7,419 bases of DNA from an uncultured Prevotellaceae bacterium (lineage in GTDB: Bacteria > Bacteroidota > Bacteroidia > Bacteroidales > Muribaculaceae), in NCBI GenBank assembly GCA_945645715.1, contig CALZFJ010000096.1, forward strand, positions 1 through 7,419. The letters run 5' to 3'. The notes below the pieces were generated by a model, which had not been told where the DNA came from, made no database searches, and was given only the letters and a program-made list of their open reading frames with translations. This document shows, in pieces, positions 1 to 6,288 of this stretch; position 1 is the first letter of the stretch, and each line of letters starts with the position of its first letter. The position numbers and the translations under genes were made by a program.

Positions 1-155
1 TTTTTGTGATGTGCCGGGCTAAGCCCGGAGTATAGTTCCTTAACAATCTTTTTATACCCAGATTATAACCATTAAATACCTAAACCTATTTACTAATCAT
101 TAAACCTTTTATCATCGTTATGTTGTTGCCTGAAATATATAATTGATAGATTGTG
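1..155. other. AT-rich intergenic region downstream of amtB with a short GC hairpin
   Basis: No gene is supported here. At 14-28 there is a short perfect palindrome, CCGGGCT-A-AGCCCGG, which would fold as a 5-bp stem with a 5-nt loop. Neither strand has a U-tract right after it, so it is not a convincing intrinsic terminator. The rest (about 30-150) is very AT-rich, with loosely repeated TAAACC and CATTAAA words. The minus strand has a 9-codon ATG-to-TAG reading frame starting at about 115, too short to call. No terminator for amtB can be recognised, so its transcript may end here or beyond the window. Confidence 0.5.
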
Positions 156-1595
156 TCAATTTTCAGCCACCGAGCGCATCCATTCGCTCTCACTTGGCAC
201 TTCCTCGGCAATCTCGGTGTGTACCTCGGTGCCATATTCCTCATCGTGCTGCGACTTGTCGAGACCGATGCGCTCACTCTTTGCCGATACTCTCATGCGC
301 ACCATCTTGTTGGTGAGCCAATAGAGGGCATAGCTCATGATGAATGTGTAGCCAAACACTATCGCCACGGCGAGCAGGTGATTAAGGAAGAACTCCAAGT
401 GGCTAACCTCGGCTCCTTCGGCTTGCGGATAGAAGTAGCTATAGGTGAACACTCCTGTGAGCACAGTGCCCACAATTCCTCCAAGTCCGTGAGTGGGGAA
501 TACGTCGAGAGCATCATCGAAGAGGTGCGTCTTTGCCTTATAGGTCACTGCCATGTTGCAAATGAGGGTGGTGACAAAAGAGATGAAGATGCTCTGTCCC
601 ACAGTCACCCAGCCGGCACTCGGAGTGATTGCCACAAGTCCTACCACTGCTCCGATGGCAGCGCCCATTGCCGACGGGCGGCGTCCCAGCACGCAGTCGA
701 GGAACACCCATGTTGCCATGGCTGTTGCGGCGGCTGTGTTGGTGTTGAGGAATGCCGAGATTGCCACGCCATCGGCTGCAAGCGACGATCCTCCATTAAA
801 ACCAAACCAACCAAGCCACAACAATGCTGCTCCAAGCAGCACAAATGGGATATTTGCAGCCTTGCCCTCTTCGCTCTTGCGCTTTCCAAGGAAGATGGCT
901 CCGGCGAGAGCGGCAACGCCCGATGCTGCATGCACCACGATTCCTCCGGCAAAATCATGCACGTGCATCTGTGCGAAGATTCCCTCGGGGTGCCACGTCC
1001 AGTGCGCAAGCGGACAATACACAAATATCACCCATAGCATCATAAAGATTAGATAGCCGGAGAATTTCACTCGTTCGGCAAACGAACCCGTGATAAGCGA
1101 CGGGGTGATAATGGCAAATTTCATCTGAAACAGCGCAAACAACGCCAGCGGAATTGTGGTCACGCCCAAGTCGATTTGCGACAATGGCGACGTGCCGGGC
1201 GCTCCCATATTCTCGCATCCCACATGATTAAGCATAAAGAAATCGGCAGGGTTGCCTATCAATCCGCCTATATCGTTGCCAAACGATAATCCAAAACCAA
1301 ATACAATCCATATCACACTCACCACACCCATCACTATGAAGCTTTGCAGCATAGTGCTGATTACATTCTTGGCGCGTACCATTCCTCCATAGAAGAACGC
1401 CAGTCCGGGCGTCATCATCAGCACAAATATAGTGGCTGTTATCATCCATGCTATATTGGCATAGTCTTGTGCCGCCAAATTATCGGGCAATGTGAAATTT
1501 CCCTCTTGTCCCGTCAGCCCCACGCCAAGCAATGAAATCAACGTAACTAAGCTGAACAAAATTAACCATCTCTTTTTCATCGTCTTTTCTTTCAT
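156..1595 (-). CDS. amtB: Ammonium transporter (Amt/Mep/Rh family)
   Basis: Encodes a 479-residue inner-membrane ammonium channel, which takes up NH4+/NH3 for assimilation by glutamine synthetase or glutamate dehydrogenase. Family signatures are clear: FFYGGMVRAKNV (67-78), the D-F-A-G-G-x-V-V-H block (D214, H222) and F-P-T-H-G-x-G-G (H369). H222 and H369 correspond to the twin pore histidines. The FNGGSS block (266-271) and an N-T-N-T-A-A-A-T-A helix are also typical. An N-terminal hydrophobic segment (about 10-28) resembles a cleaved signal peptide, followed by about 11 membrane helices. The cytoplasmic tail (about 435-479) has the usual ERIGLDKSQHDEEY motif and an acidic extension. ATG at 1593-1595 is chosen because an AAGGAAA stretch lies about 10 nt upstream; ATG at 1578-1580 is the alternative. 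No glnK/glnB partner is visible on either side. A consensus promoter lies about 90-120 nt upstream. Confidence 0.97.
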   Translation of the reverse strand: MKEKTMKKRWLILFSLVTLISLLGVGLTGQEGNFTLPDNLAAQDYANIAWMITATIFVLMMTPGLAFFYGGMVRAKNVISTMLQSFIVMGVVSVIWIVFGFGLSFGNDIGGLIGNPADFFMLNHVGCENMGAPGTSPLSQIDLGVTTIPLALFALFQMKFAIITPSLITGSFAERVKFSGYLIFMMLWVIFVYCPLAHWTWHPEGIFAQMHVHDFAGGIVVHAASGVAALAGAIFLGKRKSEEGKAANIPFVLLGAALLWLGWFGFNGGSSLAADGVAISAFLNTNTAAATAMATWVFLDCVLGRRPSAMGAAIGAVVGLVAITPSAGWVTVGQSIFISFVTTLICNMAVTYKAKTHLFDDALDVFPTHGLGGIVGTVLTGVFTYSYFYPQAEGAEVSHLEFFLNHLLAVAIVFGYTFIMSYALYWLTNKMVRMRVSAKSERIGLDKSQHDEEYGTEVHTEIAEEVPSESEWMRSVAEN

Positions 1596-1632
1596 TTTAT
1601 TCTAAATTTCCTTTTTATGCCGTAAGCGAGTC

Positions 1633-1675
1633 AGATTGACCGCAAAACGAACGATTAAATAACCTTTTGCAATCT
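1633..1675 (-). promoter_or_regulatory. Structured leader of amtB mRNA (bulged hairpin)
   Basis: Just downstream of the predicted amtB transcription start, AATCT-TTTTGC blocks at 1665-1675 are mirrored at 1633-1637 and 1642-1647. On the transcript AGATT plus GCAAAA pairs with TTTTGC plus AATCT. This gives 11 base pairs interrupted by one 4-nt bulge and closed by a loop of about 17 nt. It could be an mRNA-level control element or a dyad for a nitrogen regulator. No known riboswitch class is recognised, and function is inference only. Confidence 0.35.
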
Positions 1676-1684
1676 TTTTCGCTG

Positions 1685-1716
1685 CAAAAGTATCTATTTG
1701 CTTTGAATTATGCAAA
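1685..1716 (-). promoter_or_regulatory. Bacteroidota-type promoter of amtB
   Basis: Read on the minus strand, TTTG (1713-1716) is followed after exactly 20 nt by TACTTTTG (1685-1692). This matches the TTTG / TAnnTTTG consensus of the Bacteroidota housekeeping sigma factor. Transcription would start near 1678, leaving a leader of about 80 nt before the amtB ATG. Confidence 0.75.
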
Positions 1717-1745
1717 TATTTTGGCAAATATTTTTCAGAGAGATG

Positions 1746-1793
1746 ATTTAGGCGGCAATTTTCCACATTTATAAAGGGAATTGCCGCCTAAAT
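1746..1793 (-). terminator. Long inverted repeat after the transglutaminase-like gene (probable terminator)
   Basis: A perfect 15-bp inverted repeat, ATTTAGGCGGCAATT at 1746-1760 against AATTGCCGCCTAAAT at 1779-1793, encloses an 18-nt loop; two G-U pairs and one G-C pair could extend the stem inward. It begins 24 nt past the stop codon of the transglutaminase-like gene and lies upstream of the amtB promoter. That position fits a terminator insulating the two units. Neither strand has a real U-tract beside it, so termination is inferred from stem strength and position. An mRNA 3'-end stabiliser is the alternative. Confidence 0.6.
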
Positions 1794-1817
1794 GAAAGTA
1801 TACGCACTATGCTATTG

Positions 1818-4385
1818 TCACTTGAGCTTCGAGAGGGTGCTGAGAATGGTGTGCCATAAGCCTATGGTGTAGCCCTCGGAGGCAAACACCACGCGGTTGA
1901 AAGTGTCGGCAATCAGCACCACAGGGCGGTCGGTGCCGAATGTCTCCATTTCGGCTGCAATTGCGCCGTTCACGTCGGTGCCAAGCACCACATTCCCGGG
2001 CATTGCAGGATAGTCGGCAGCCTTGAACCGGGCAGCCTCATCGGAATCGGCAAAGAGCAGCAGCACCTTCACTCCACACTGTTCAATCTCTGAAAGCAGC
2101 GGAGCCATATCGTTCAGGATATGTGCCGTAGGCTCATGGTTAGGCTTGACGAGGGCAATCACATAGTAGCCACGACCGGTGGTTGAAAGAATCGACTTCA
2201 CCGTGCCGCCGGCAAGGTCGAGGTAGCGGTTTTCGCTGTTGAAGCTGCCTATTACCTGCACCATCGATGTGTCTTGCCGCATCACGAGCGTTTCGCGATG
2301 AGTGGCGTTCTCTCCCACTCTGAAAATGCTCGCCCGGGCAAGCACGGTGCCATCGGCAATGCGCTGACCGCTCACAAGCATCTTCTGCCCGGCATCGGTA
2401 GCTGTCCCGGCCTTGAAGTCGTGACTCCATGTGGCATCATCGGCATAGTTGAGGAGCGAGGGCAAGCCGCCTGTGATGTCGCTTAGGGTGAAGTGATAGT
2501 AGTAGCCGGGATCGTCGAGGCGACCGGTCTTCGTGTAGTCGAGAACGAGAGTGCCCTGTGCCACCTTCCGATCGTTTTTTGCAGCACCTTTGCTGTTGGC
2601 TTCACCGAAGTCGATAGCCACATCGCTGCCATCAGGAGCAATGTAATGCGGACGCAGGTTCACCGGGTCGAGCCACGCCTGCACACCGAAGCTGCGGAGC
2701 GACGCTACGGCAAAAATATCGCGCGAACGAGGGTAGATATCCTTGCGGTGGCGATAGACGCTCTCGGGCGAGATATGCACCATCTTGGTGCCTTCGGGCT
2801 GTGCAGTGGCGATGTGCGTGGCAATCCACCGCACCCATTCATCGGGGTGTGCAGCATAGCGAGCACGCTGTTTCTTCGAGATTCTGCGAGCAAAGAAGGA
2901 GCGATAGGGCGTAAGTGTCTCGTTGAAGATGCGTGGCGACATCACGCGCTGCACATAGGCAGTGGTATCTACTCCGGCGGGAATGTGCCCGGTGTAGCTG
3001 TCGGCTAGGATTTCGGGAGTGATATCGCGCAAATCCTTTTCGCTTAGCGATAGCAGATAGAGTGCCGCAAGCCGCTTGTTGCGGGCATGGCTGAGGAAAT
3101 CGCGAATCACGCGGTGATTTCCATAGGCATTGGCAAGGAGCATTGAGGCATCATCGCCAAGCCCCATTGAAGCTGCAAAGCGGCGCAATTCTTCCTTACT
3201 TGGGAAAGTGCCGGTGTAGGCTCCTCGAATTGAGTCTTCGGCAGCAAAGCGGAACTTGCAGATTTCGGATTGCGTGGCTGTGGCAGTGGGAAGGTTTGCG
3301 CTCTGCCCGGGTGGAGTGAGATTGAATTCTATCACTCCTTCGTAGCTCGAATCCTTGTCGAGCACCACATCGAGGGTGCCGCTGCTACCCACGGTGTATT
3401 TCGCGAAACCGAAATGAGAGCCGTTGGTAGCCCACACCACAAGGTCGCCGAGTCCGGCGGTGAGAGTGGCAAATCCGGCTTCATCGGCAGTCTTTGTGGC
3501 TATCGGATAGAACTCGGCATAGTTGTAGAGGCAGAAGCGCACGGTAGCACCCTTCACAGCGCGTCCTACGGCATCGACGATACGCACACGGGCTGTATCG
3601 ACAGGGGCATAGTTGGCTGTGACATTGATGCAGGCATTGATGCGGTTGCGCGATAGCACCTCCTCCGGACCGTAGTAGCTGCCGAGGGTGTTGGTGTTCA
3701 TGAGCATTCCACGCGAAGCAGGAGCGTTAAACCAAGCCAAGTCGAGTAGAGGCTCAGGCTCACACGCGCCGAGGAAGTGCCAGCAGCCATCAACCCACAC
3801 TTCCACCCAGGAGTGGTTGTCGTCGGTGTGCGCCCAGCGAGGGGTGTAGATCTGCCGGGCAGGAATCCCCACCGAGCGCATTGCAGCCACTGCAAGCGTC
3901 GATTCCTCACCGCAGCGTCCGAATCCGGTCTTCACCGTGGCAAGCGGAGGCGATGTGCGCGAGTCGCTGGGGCGATAGGTGGCTTTCTCGTGCAGCCAGT
4001 GGTTCACCTCGAGCGCGGCATCGGTCATGGAGAGATGGCGAACGCGTGGCGCAAGCTCGCGATAGAACACCTGTCGGGCACTGTCGAGGTGCTCATTGTT
4101 CACACGCACAGGCAACACAAAGTGGCAAAATTCGCGTTCTGGCACAAGTTTGCCCCACGGCATCTCGGCGCGAGCCTTCAGAGCCGACTCGATGTTGGCG
4201 GCATAGAAGTCGCGCGGATAATCGAGGCTATCGGCAAGCGTCATCGTACCATAGAGAAAATCGAGATATTCTTTCACCACCTTGCTGTGGGCATTTGTCA
4301 CCGGGCAAGAAGCCTTAGGTGCAGCCGCAAAGAGCGAGAAAATTGCTGATGCAGCCACACAGGCTGCGATAGAGCGTAGAGTCAT
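1818..4385 (-). CDS. Exported multidomain transglutaminase-like protein
   Basis: An 855-residue protein; exact substrate unknown. The ATG at 4383-4385 is chosen: the frame could open 17 codons earlier only at a TTG, and this ATG places a signal peptide at the very N-terminus (residues 1 to about 25, ending AAAPKA). A transglutaminase-like core follows at about 150-215, with GRCGEES (C158) and DNHSWVEVW (H191). Where the third catalytic Asp is expected it reads FLGACEPEP, so E209 may substitute. Then come a carboxypeptidase-regulatory-like beta-sandwich (about 265-345), a helical part (about 394-467), and a segment at about 536-583 resembling the core but lacking the Cys. The C-terminus (about 728-855) looks thioredoxin-like without CxxC. 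Such proteins act in the periplasm or at the cell surface, as hydrolases or amidases more often than cross-linkers. It probably forms an operon with cutC, 58 nt upstream. Confidence 0.85.
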   Translation of the reverse strand: MTLRSIAACVAASAIFSLFAAAPKASCPVTNAHSKVVKEYLDFLYGTMTLADSLDYPRDFYAANIESALKARAEMPWGKLVPEREFCHFVLPVRVNNEHLDSARQVFYRELAPRVRHLSMTDAALEVNHWLHEKATYRPSDSRTSPPLATVKTGFGRCGEESTLAVAAMRSVGIPARQIYTPRWAHTDDNHSWVEVWVDGCWHFLGACEPEPLLDLAWFNAPASRGMLMNTNTLGSYYGPEEVLSRNRINACINVTANYAPVDTARVRIVDAVGRAVKGATVRFCLYNYAEFYPIATKTADEAGFATLTAGLGDLVVWATNGSHFGFAKYTVGSSGTLDVVLDKDSSYEGVIEFNLTPPGQSANLPTATATQSEICKFRFAAEDSIRGAYTGTFPSKEELRRFAASMGLGDDASMLLANAYGNHRVIRDFLSHARNKRLAALYLLSLSEKDLRDITPEILADSYTGHIPAGVDTTAYVQRVMSPRIFNETLTPYRSFFARRISKKQRARYAAHPDEWVRWIATHIATAQPEGTKMVHISPESVYRHRKDIYPRSRDIFAVASLRSFGVQAWLDPVNLRPHYIAPDGSDVAIDFGEANSKGAAKNDRKVAQGTLVLDYTKTGRLDDPGYYYHFTLSDITGGLPSLLNYADDATWSHDFKAGTATDAGQKMLVSGQRIADGTVLARASIFRVGENATHRETLVMRQDTSMVQVIGSFNSENRYLDLAGGTVKSILSTTGRGYYVIALVKPNHEPTAHILNDMAPLLSEIEQCGVKVLLLFADSDEAARFKAADYPAMPGNVVLGTDVNGAIAAEMETFGTDRPVVLIADTFNRVVFASEGYTIGLWHTILSTLSKLK

Positions 4386-4402
4386 ATTTTTTCTGTTGTA
4401 AT

Positions 4403-4419
4403 GACGCAATTTATGCGTC
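4403..4419. repeat. Inverted repeat in the cutC / transglutaminase gap
   Basis: GACGCA (4403-4408) and TGCGTC (4414-4419) form a perfect 6-bp dyad around a 5-bp AT centre. It occupies the middle of the 58-nt gap between the cutC stop and the ATG of the next gene. It may be a small RNA hairpin affecting coupling of the two genes or a binding site. It has no U-tract, so it is not a terminator. Chance occurrence cannot be excluded. Confidence 0.35.
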
Positions 4420-4443
4420 GGTGATGTTATAGTCAAGTTTGGT

Positions 4444-5181
4444 TCATTTCAGAGAAGCAACGATGGCACGTACCTCAGCCAAATCGGTGGTGAGGCGAGT
4501 GTCGCTGTCGCTGCTGCCCATAGCCACCTCAGTGCGCGAGAATGTCATTGTCGAAAGCTGCGGCTTGCGTGCCGAAGCATGCACCTCGTGGCAACCGCTG
4601 AGACGCACAATTTCGGCAGCATTGCCACTGTTCACGCCACTTGCTGCGAGAATGGTGATGCGTCCGGCGGCAGCAACGTTGAGACGTTGTAACATTGCAG
4701 CACCCTCAAGTGCAGTAGGAGAGAGGCCTGAAGTGAGAATGCGATGAAAGCCCATGGCAACGATGCTCTCAAGGCTGCCAAAGGCATCGGAAGTGCGATC
4801 GAAAGCACGGTGGAAAGTAAGGCTCAACCCGTGGTTTCGGGCGGCATTGGCAAGGCGCATGCAAGTGCGGGTGTCGATTGTTCCGTCGGGCAACAGTGCA
4901 CCTACTACCACGCCATCAGCCCCACACCGAGCAGCCATTTCCACATCGGCAAGCATTATCTCCACCTCATCGGGAGTATATACAAAGTCGCCTTCGCGCG
5001 GACGAATCAGCACATGCTTTCTCACGCCCGGCACTGCCACAGCACGACGAATGAAGCCCTCAGAGGGTGTAAGACCGCCCACGGCAAGAGCCGAGCAAAG
5101 CTCCACCCTTGCAGCACCGCCTTGGGCAGCGGCAACGACCGACGCTATATCGCCGGCACAAATCTCAAGCAGTTTATCCAT
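4444..5181 (-). CDS. cutC: CutC family protein (copper homeostasis protein CutC)
   Basis: A 245-residue cytoplasmic TIM-barrel protein of the CutC family, almost the same length as the E. coli protein. Visible signatures are LEICAGD (5-11), RVELC (25-29), GGLTPS (35-40), the IRPR strand (59-62), GALLPDGTID (94-103), TFHRAFD (122-128), ILTSG (148-152) and EVHASA (199-204). The family was named for copper tolerance, but its biochemical role is unsettled, so the name should be taken as family membership rather than proven function. ATG at 5179-5181 is chosen: the frame runs further upstream only to a GTG at 5304, adding 41 residues unrelated to the family. A TAGATTTG element lies about 20 nt upstream. 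The next gene begins 58 nt downstream on the same strand, so the two are likely co-transcribed. Confidence 0.93.
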   Translation of the reverse strand: MDKLLEICAGDIASVVAAAQGGAARVELCSALAVGGLTPSEGFIRRAVAVPGVRKHVLIRPREGDFVYTPDEVEIMLADVEMAARCGADGVVVGALLPDGTIDTRTCMRLANAARNHGLSLTFHRAFDRTSDAFGSLESIVAMGFHRILTSGLSPTALEGAAMLQRLNVAAAGRITILAASGVNSGNAAEIVRLSGCHEVHASARKPQLSTMTFSRTEVAMGSSDSDTRLTTDLAEVRAIVASLK

Positions 5182-5201
5182 AAGCGCAGTGATTTTAATT
5201 G

Positions 5202-5209
5202 CAAATCTA
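5202..5209 (-). promoter_or_regulatory. Possible -7 element of the cutC promoter
   Basis: On the minus strand TAGATTTG fits TAnnTTTG and sits 20 nt before the cutC ATG, implying a very short leader. No matching TTTG is present 19-21 nt upstream, so this is a half match only. The rest of the gap between cutC and the tRNA promoter (to about 5420) shows no gene that can be supported on either strand. Confidence 0.35.
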
Positions 5210-5420
5210 CAAAATTTATTCGAGTGCCATAGTGATACGCTCACAAATTTATCCGAAATTTGCGCAAATCGAGCGCAAAGTGCCCAAAATCCATTTTTAA
5301 GCACCTCGCCAAGACTCTCCCAATTCTATCCAACGCCCCTTCAGCCACCTCATTGCCAACAAAAAAACGGCAAAATTGCGAAAAATGCAACCCCAAAAGC
5401 TCAAAAAATGAGGAATATCC

Positions 5421-5451
5421 TTTGTGGGACAAAAAAATAGTATTAACTTTG
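5421..5451 (+). promoter_or_regulatory. Bacteroidota-type promoter of the tRNA-Pro gene
   Basis: TTTG at 5421-5424 is followed after exactly 19 nt by TAACTTTG at 5444-5451, a full match to the Bacteroidota primary sigma consensus TTTG-N19-TAnnTTTG. The tRNA begins 17 nt beyond the -7 box, leaving a short 5' leader for RNase P to remove. Confidence 0.85.
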
Positions 5452-5467
5452 CAGTCGCTAACGCGCT

Positions 5468-5541
5468 CGGGGTGTAGCACAGTTGGCTAGCGCGCCACGT
5501 TCGGGACGTGGAGGTCGGAAGTTCGAGTCTTCTCACCCCGA
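5468..5541 (+). tRNA. tRNA-Pro (anticodon CGG)
   Basis: A complete 74-nt cloverleaf. Acceptor CGGGGTG (5468-5474) pairs fully with CACCCCG (5534-5540), and A5541 is the discriminator. The anticodon stem CCACG/CGTGG encloses the loop TTCGGGA, giving anticodon CGG, which reads proline codon CCG. The T-arm is GGAAG-TTCGAGT-CTTCT with one G-U pair. The C1-G72 pair and A73 are the known identity elements of bacterial tRNA-Pro. The D-stem GCAC/GCGC contains one A-C mismatch. CCA is not encoded and must be added after transcription. A consensus promoter precedes the gene and an intrinsic terminator follows, so it is a single-gene transcription unit. Confidence 0.97.
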
Positions 5542-5550
5542 CAACACAGG

Positions 5551-5596
5551 ACAATCTTACAGACCAAATGGCCTGTAGGATTGTTTTTGTTTTTTT
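5551..5596 (+). terminator. Intrinsic terminator of the tRNA-Pro gene
   Basis: A 12-bp stem, ACAATCTTACAG (5551-5562) against CTGTAGGATTGT (5573-5584) with one G-U pair, encloses a 10-nt loop. It runs straight into a T-rich tract, 5584-5596, interrupted by a single G. It begins 10 nt past the tRNA and lies only 25 nt before the mntA start codon. Confidence 0.88.
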
Positions 5597-5621
5597 ACAA
5601 TTATCATTAAATTCCACAACA

Positions 5622-5927
5622 ATGAAGTTGATTGAGCTAAATATCGGAAAAATTATCGAACTCTGCAAAAGATTCCATGTGACTAAATTGTGGGTTTTCG
5701 GGTCGATTATCACGCCAAGATTCAGGCAAGATAGCGATATTGACTTCTGTGTGGATTTTGATTGGGAACAGATTCCGCTGCAAGATTCAGCCAATAATTT
5801 CTTCGGATTCCAAGAGGCTTTAGAAAAGCTTTTGGGACGTAAAATCGACCTTACCGACGATAGTGCAGTGCGAAATCCCTATTTTCGTGAAGAGCTAAAC
5901 CAAACCAGAGAACTGATTTATGGATAG
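5622..5927 (+). CDS. mntA: MntA-type nucleotidyltransferase antitoxin
   Basis: A 101-residue minimal nucleotidyltransferase (MNT). In the HepT-MntA (HEPN-MNT, type VII) system the antitoxin transfers AMP units from ATP to a tyrosine of the HEPN toxin and so silences it. The catalytic signature GSX10DXD is exact: G27-S28, ten residues, then D39-I-D41. The third metal-binding Asp is probably D76 in RKIDLTD. The ATG at 5622 is used because the frame upstream runs through the terminator and the tRNA gene, which cannot be coding. The stop overlaps hepT by 8 nt (ATGGATAG), indicating translational coupling. There is no clear promoter in the 25 nt between the tRNA terminator and the ATG. Base composition is more AT-rich than cutC and amtB, which suggests transfer. 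Confidence 0.87.
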   Translation: MKLIELNIGKIIELCKRFHVTKLWVFGSIITPRFRQDSDIDFCVDFDWEQIPLQDSANNFFGFQEALEKLLGRKIDLTDDSAVRNPYFREELNQTRELIYG

Positions 5928-6279
5928 AACCATCTACAAATACCTCGATGATATAAAGCATTCCATCATTGAAATCGAATCGTTTATATCGTCTTATCCT
6001 CGTAGATTCGATGTGTTCTGTGGGACTCCTATTCTGATTCGAGCTATTCAAATGAACATCGCAATCATTGGAGAAGCGATGAACCGACTGCTCAAGCTTC
6101 AACCCGACTTAGCCATATCCCATGCCCGAAAGATTGTAAACACTCGCAACTATGTGATCCATGGATATGACAGCCTAAGGAACGAAATCCTTTGGGCTAT
6201 TGTTATCAACGACTTGCCCATTCTGCTGCAAGAAGTGGAGCAATTATTGTCTCAGCAAAACCCTAAAACAAAACAATAG
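5920..6279 (+). CDS. hepT: HepT-type HEPN toxin (former DUF86), ribonuclease
   Basis: A 119-residue, mostly helical HEPN protein of the HepT/DUF86 family. HepT toxins are dimeric RNases, and an Aphanizomenon homologue has been reported to trim tRNA 3' ends. The active-site motif RX4HXY is intact: R76 in NTRNYVIHGYD, then H81 and Y83. The tyrosine is the residue that partner MntA proteins AMPylate. The family-typical IGEAMNRL segment lies at about 50-57. A polar tail of about 10 residues ends the protein. The start overlaps the end of mntA by 8 nt, so synthesis is probably coupled to the antitoxin. With both motifs intact, the module appears functional rather than decayed. Substrate preference cannot be read from the sequence. 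Confidence 0.9.
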   Translation: MDRTIYKYLDDIKHSIIEIESFISSYPRRFDVFCGTPILIRAIQMNIAIIGEAMNRLLKLQPDLAISHARKIVNTRNYVIHGYDSLRNEILWAIVINDLPILLQEVEQLLSQQNPKTKQ

Positions 6280-6288
6280 AAGCAGACA

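Noticed and set aside
153..1037. Long 294-codon open frame on the plus strand
   Set aside because: It lies entirely antisense to amtB, whose product has unmistakable channel motifs. The antisense product is Cys/His-rich and resembles no family, as expected for a shadow of GC-rich coding DNA.
2493..3008. Plus-strand open frames inside the transglutaminase-like gene (also 3270-3656 and 3777-4349)
   Set aside because: They are complementary-strand shadows of a gene with clear domain motifs and a signal peptide, and no promoter or recognisable protein supports them.
4386..4436. 17-residue N-terminal extension of the transglutaminase-like protein
   Set aside because: The extended start is TTG, and it would place the signal peptide internally. 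The ATG at 4383-4385 puts it at the N-terminus.
5182..5304. 41-residue N-terminal extension of CutC
   Set aside because: The extended start is GTG, the extra residues do not belong to the family, and the probable -7 element lies within this stretch.
4744..5440. Plus-strand open frames antisense to cutC
   Set aside because: cutC motifs are clear on the other strand, and the antisense products are low-complexity and unrecognisable.
5241..5480. Minus-strand 79-codon frame between cutC and the tRNA
   Set aside because: It overlaps the tRNA promoter and the start of the tRNA gene, has no recognisable motif and no good start signal.
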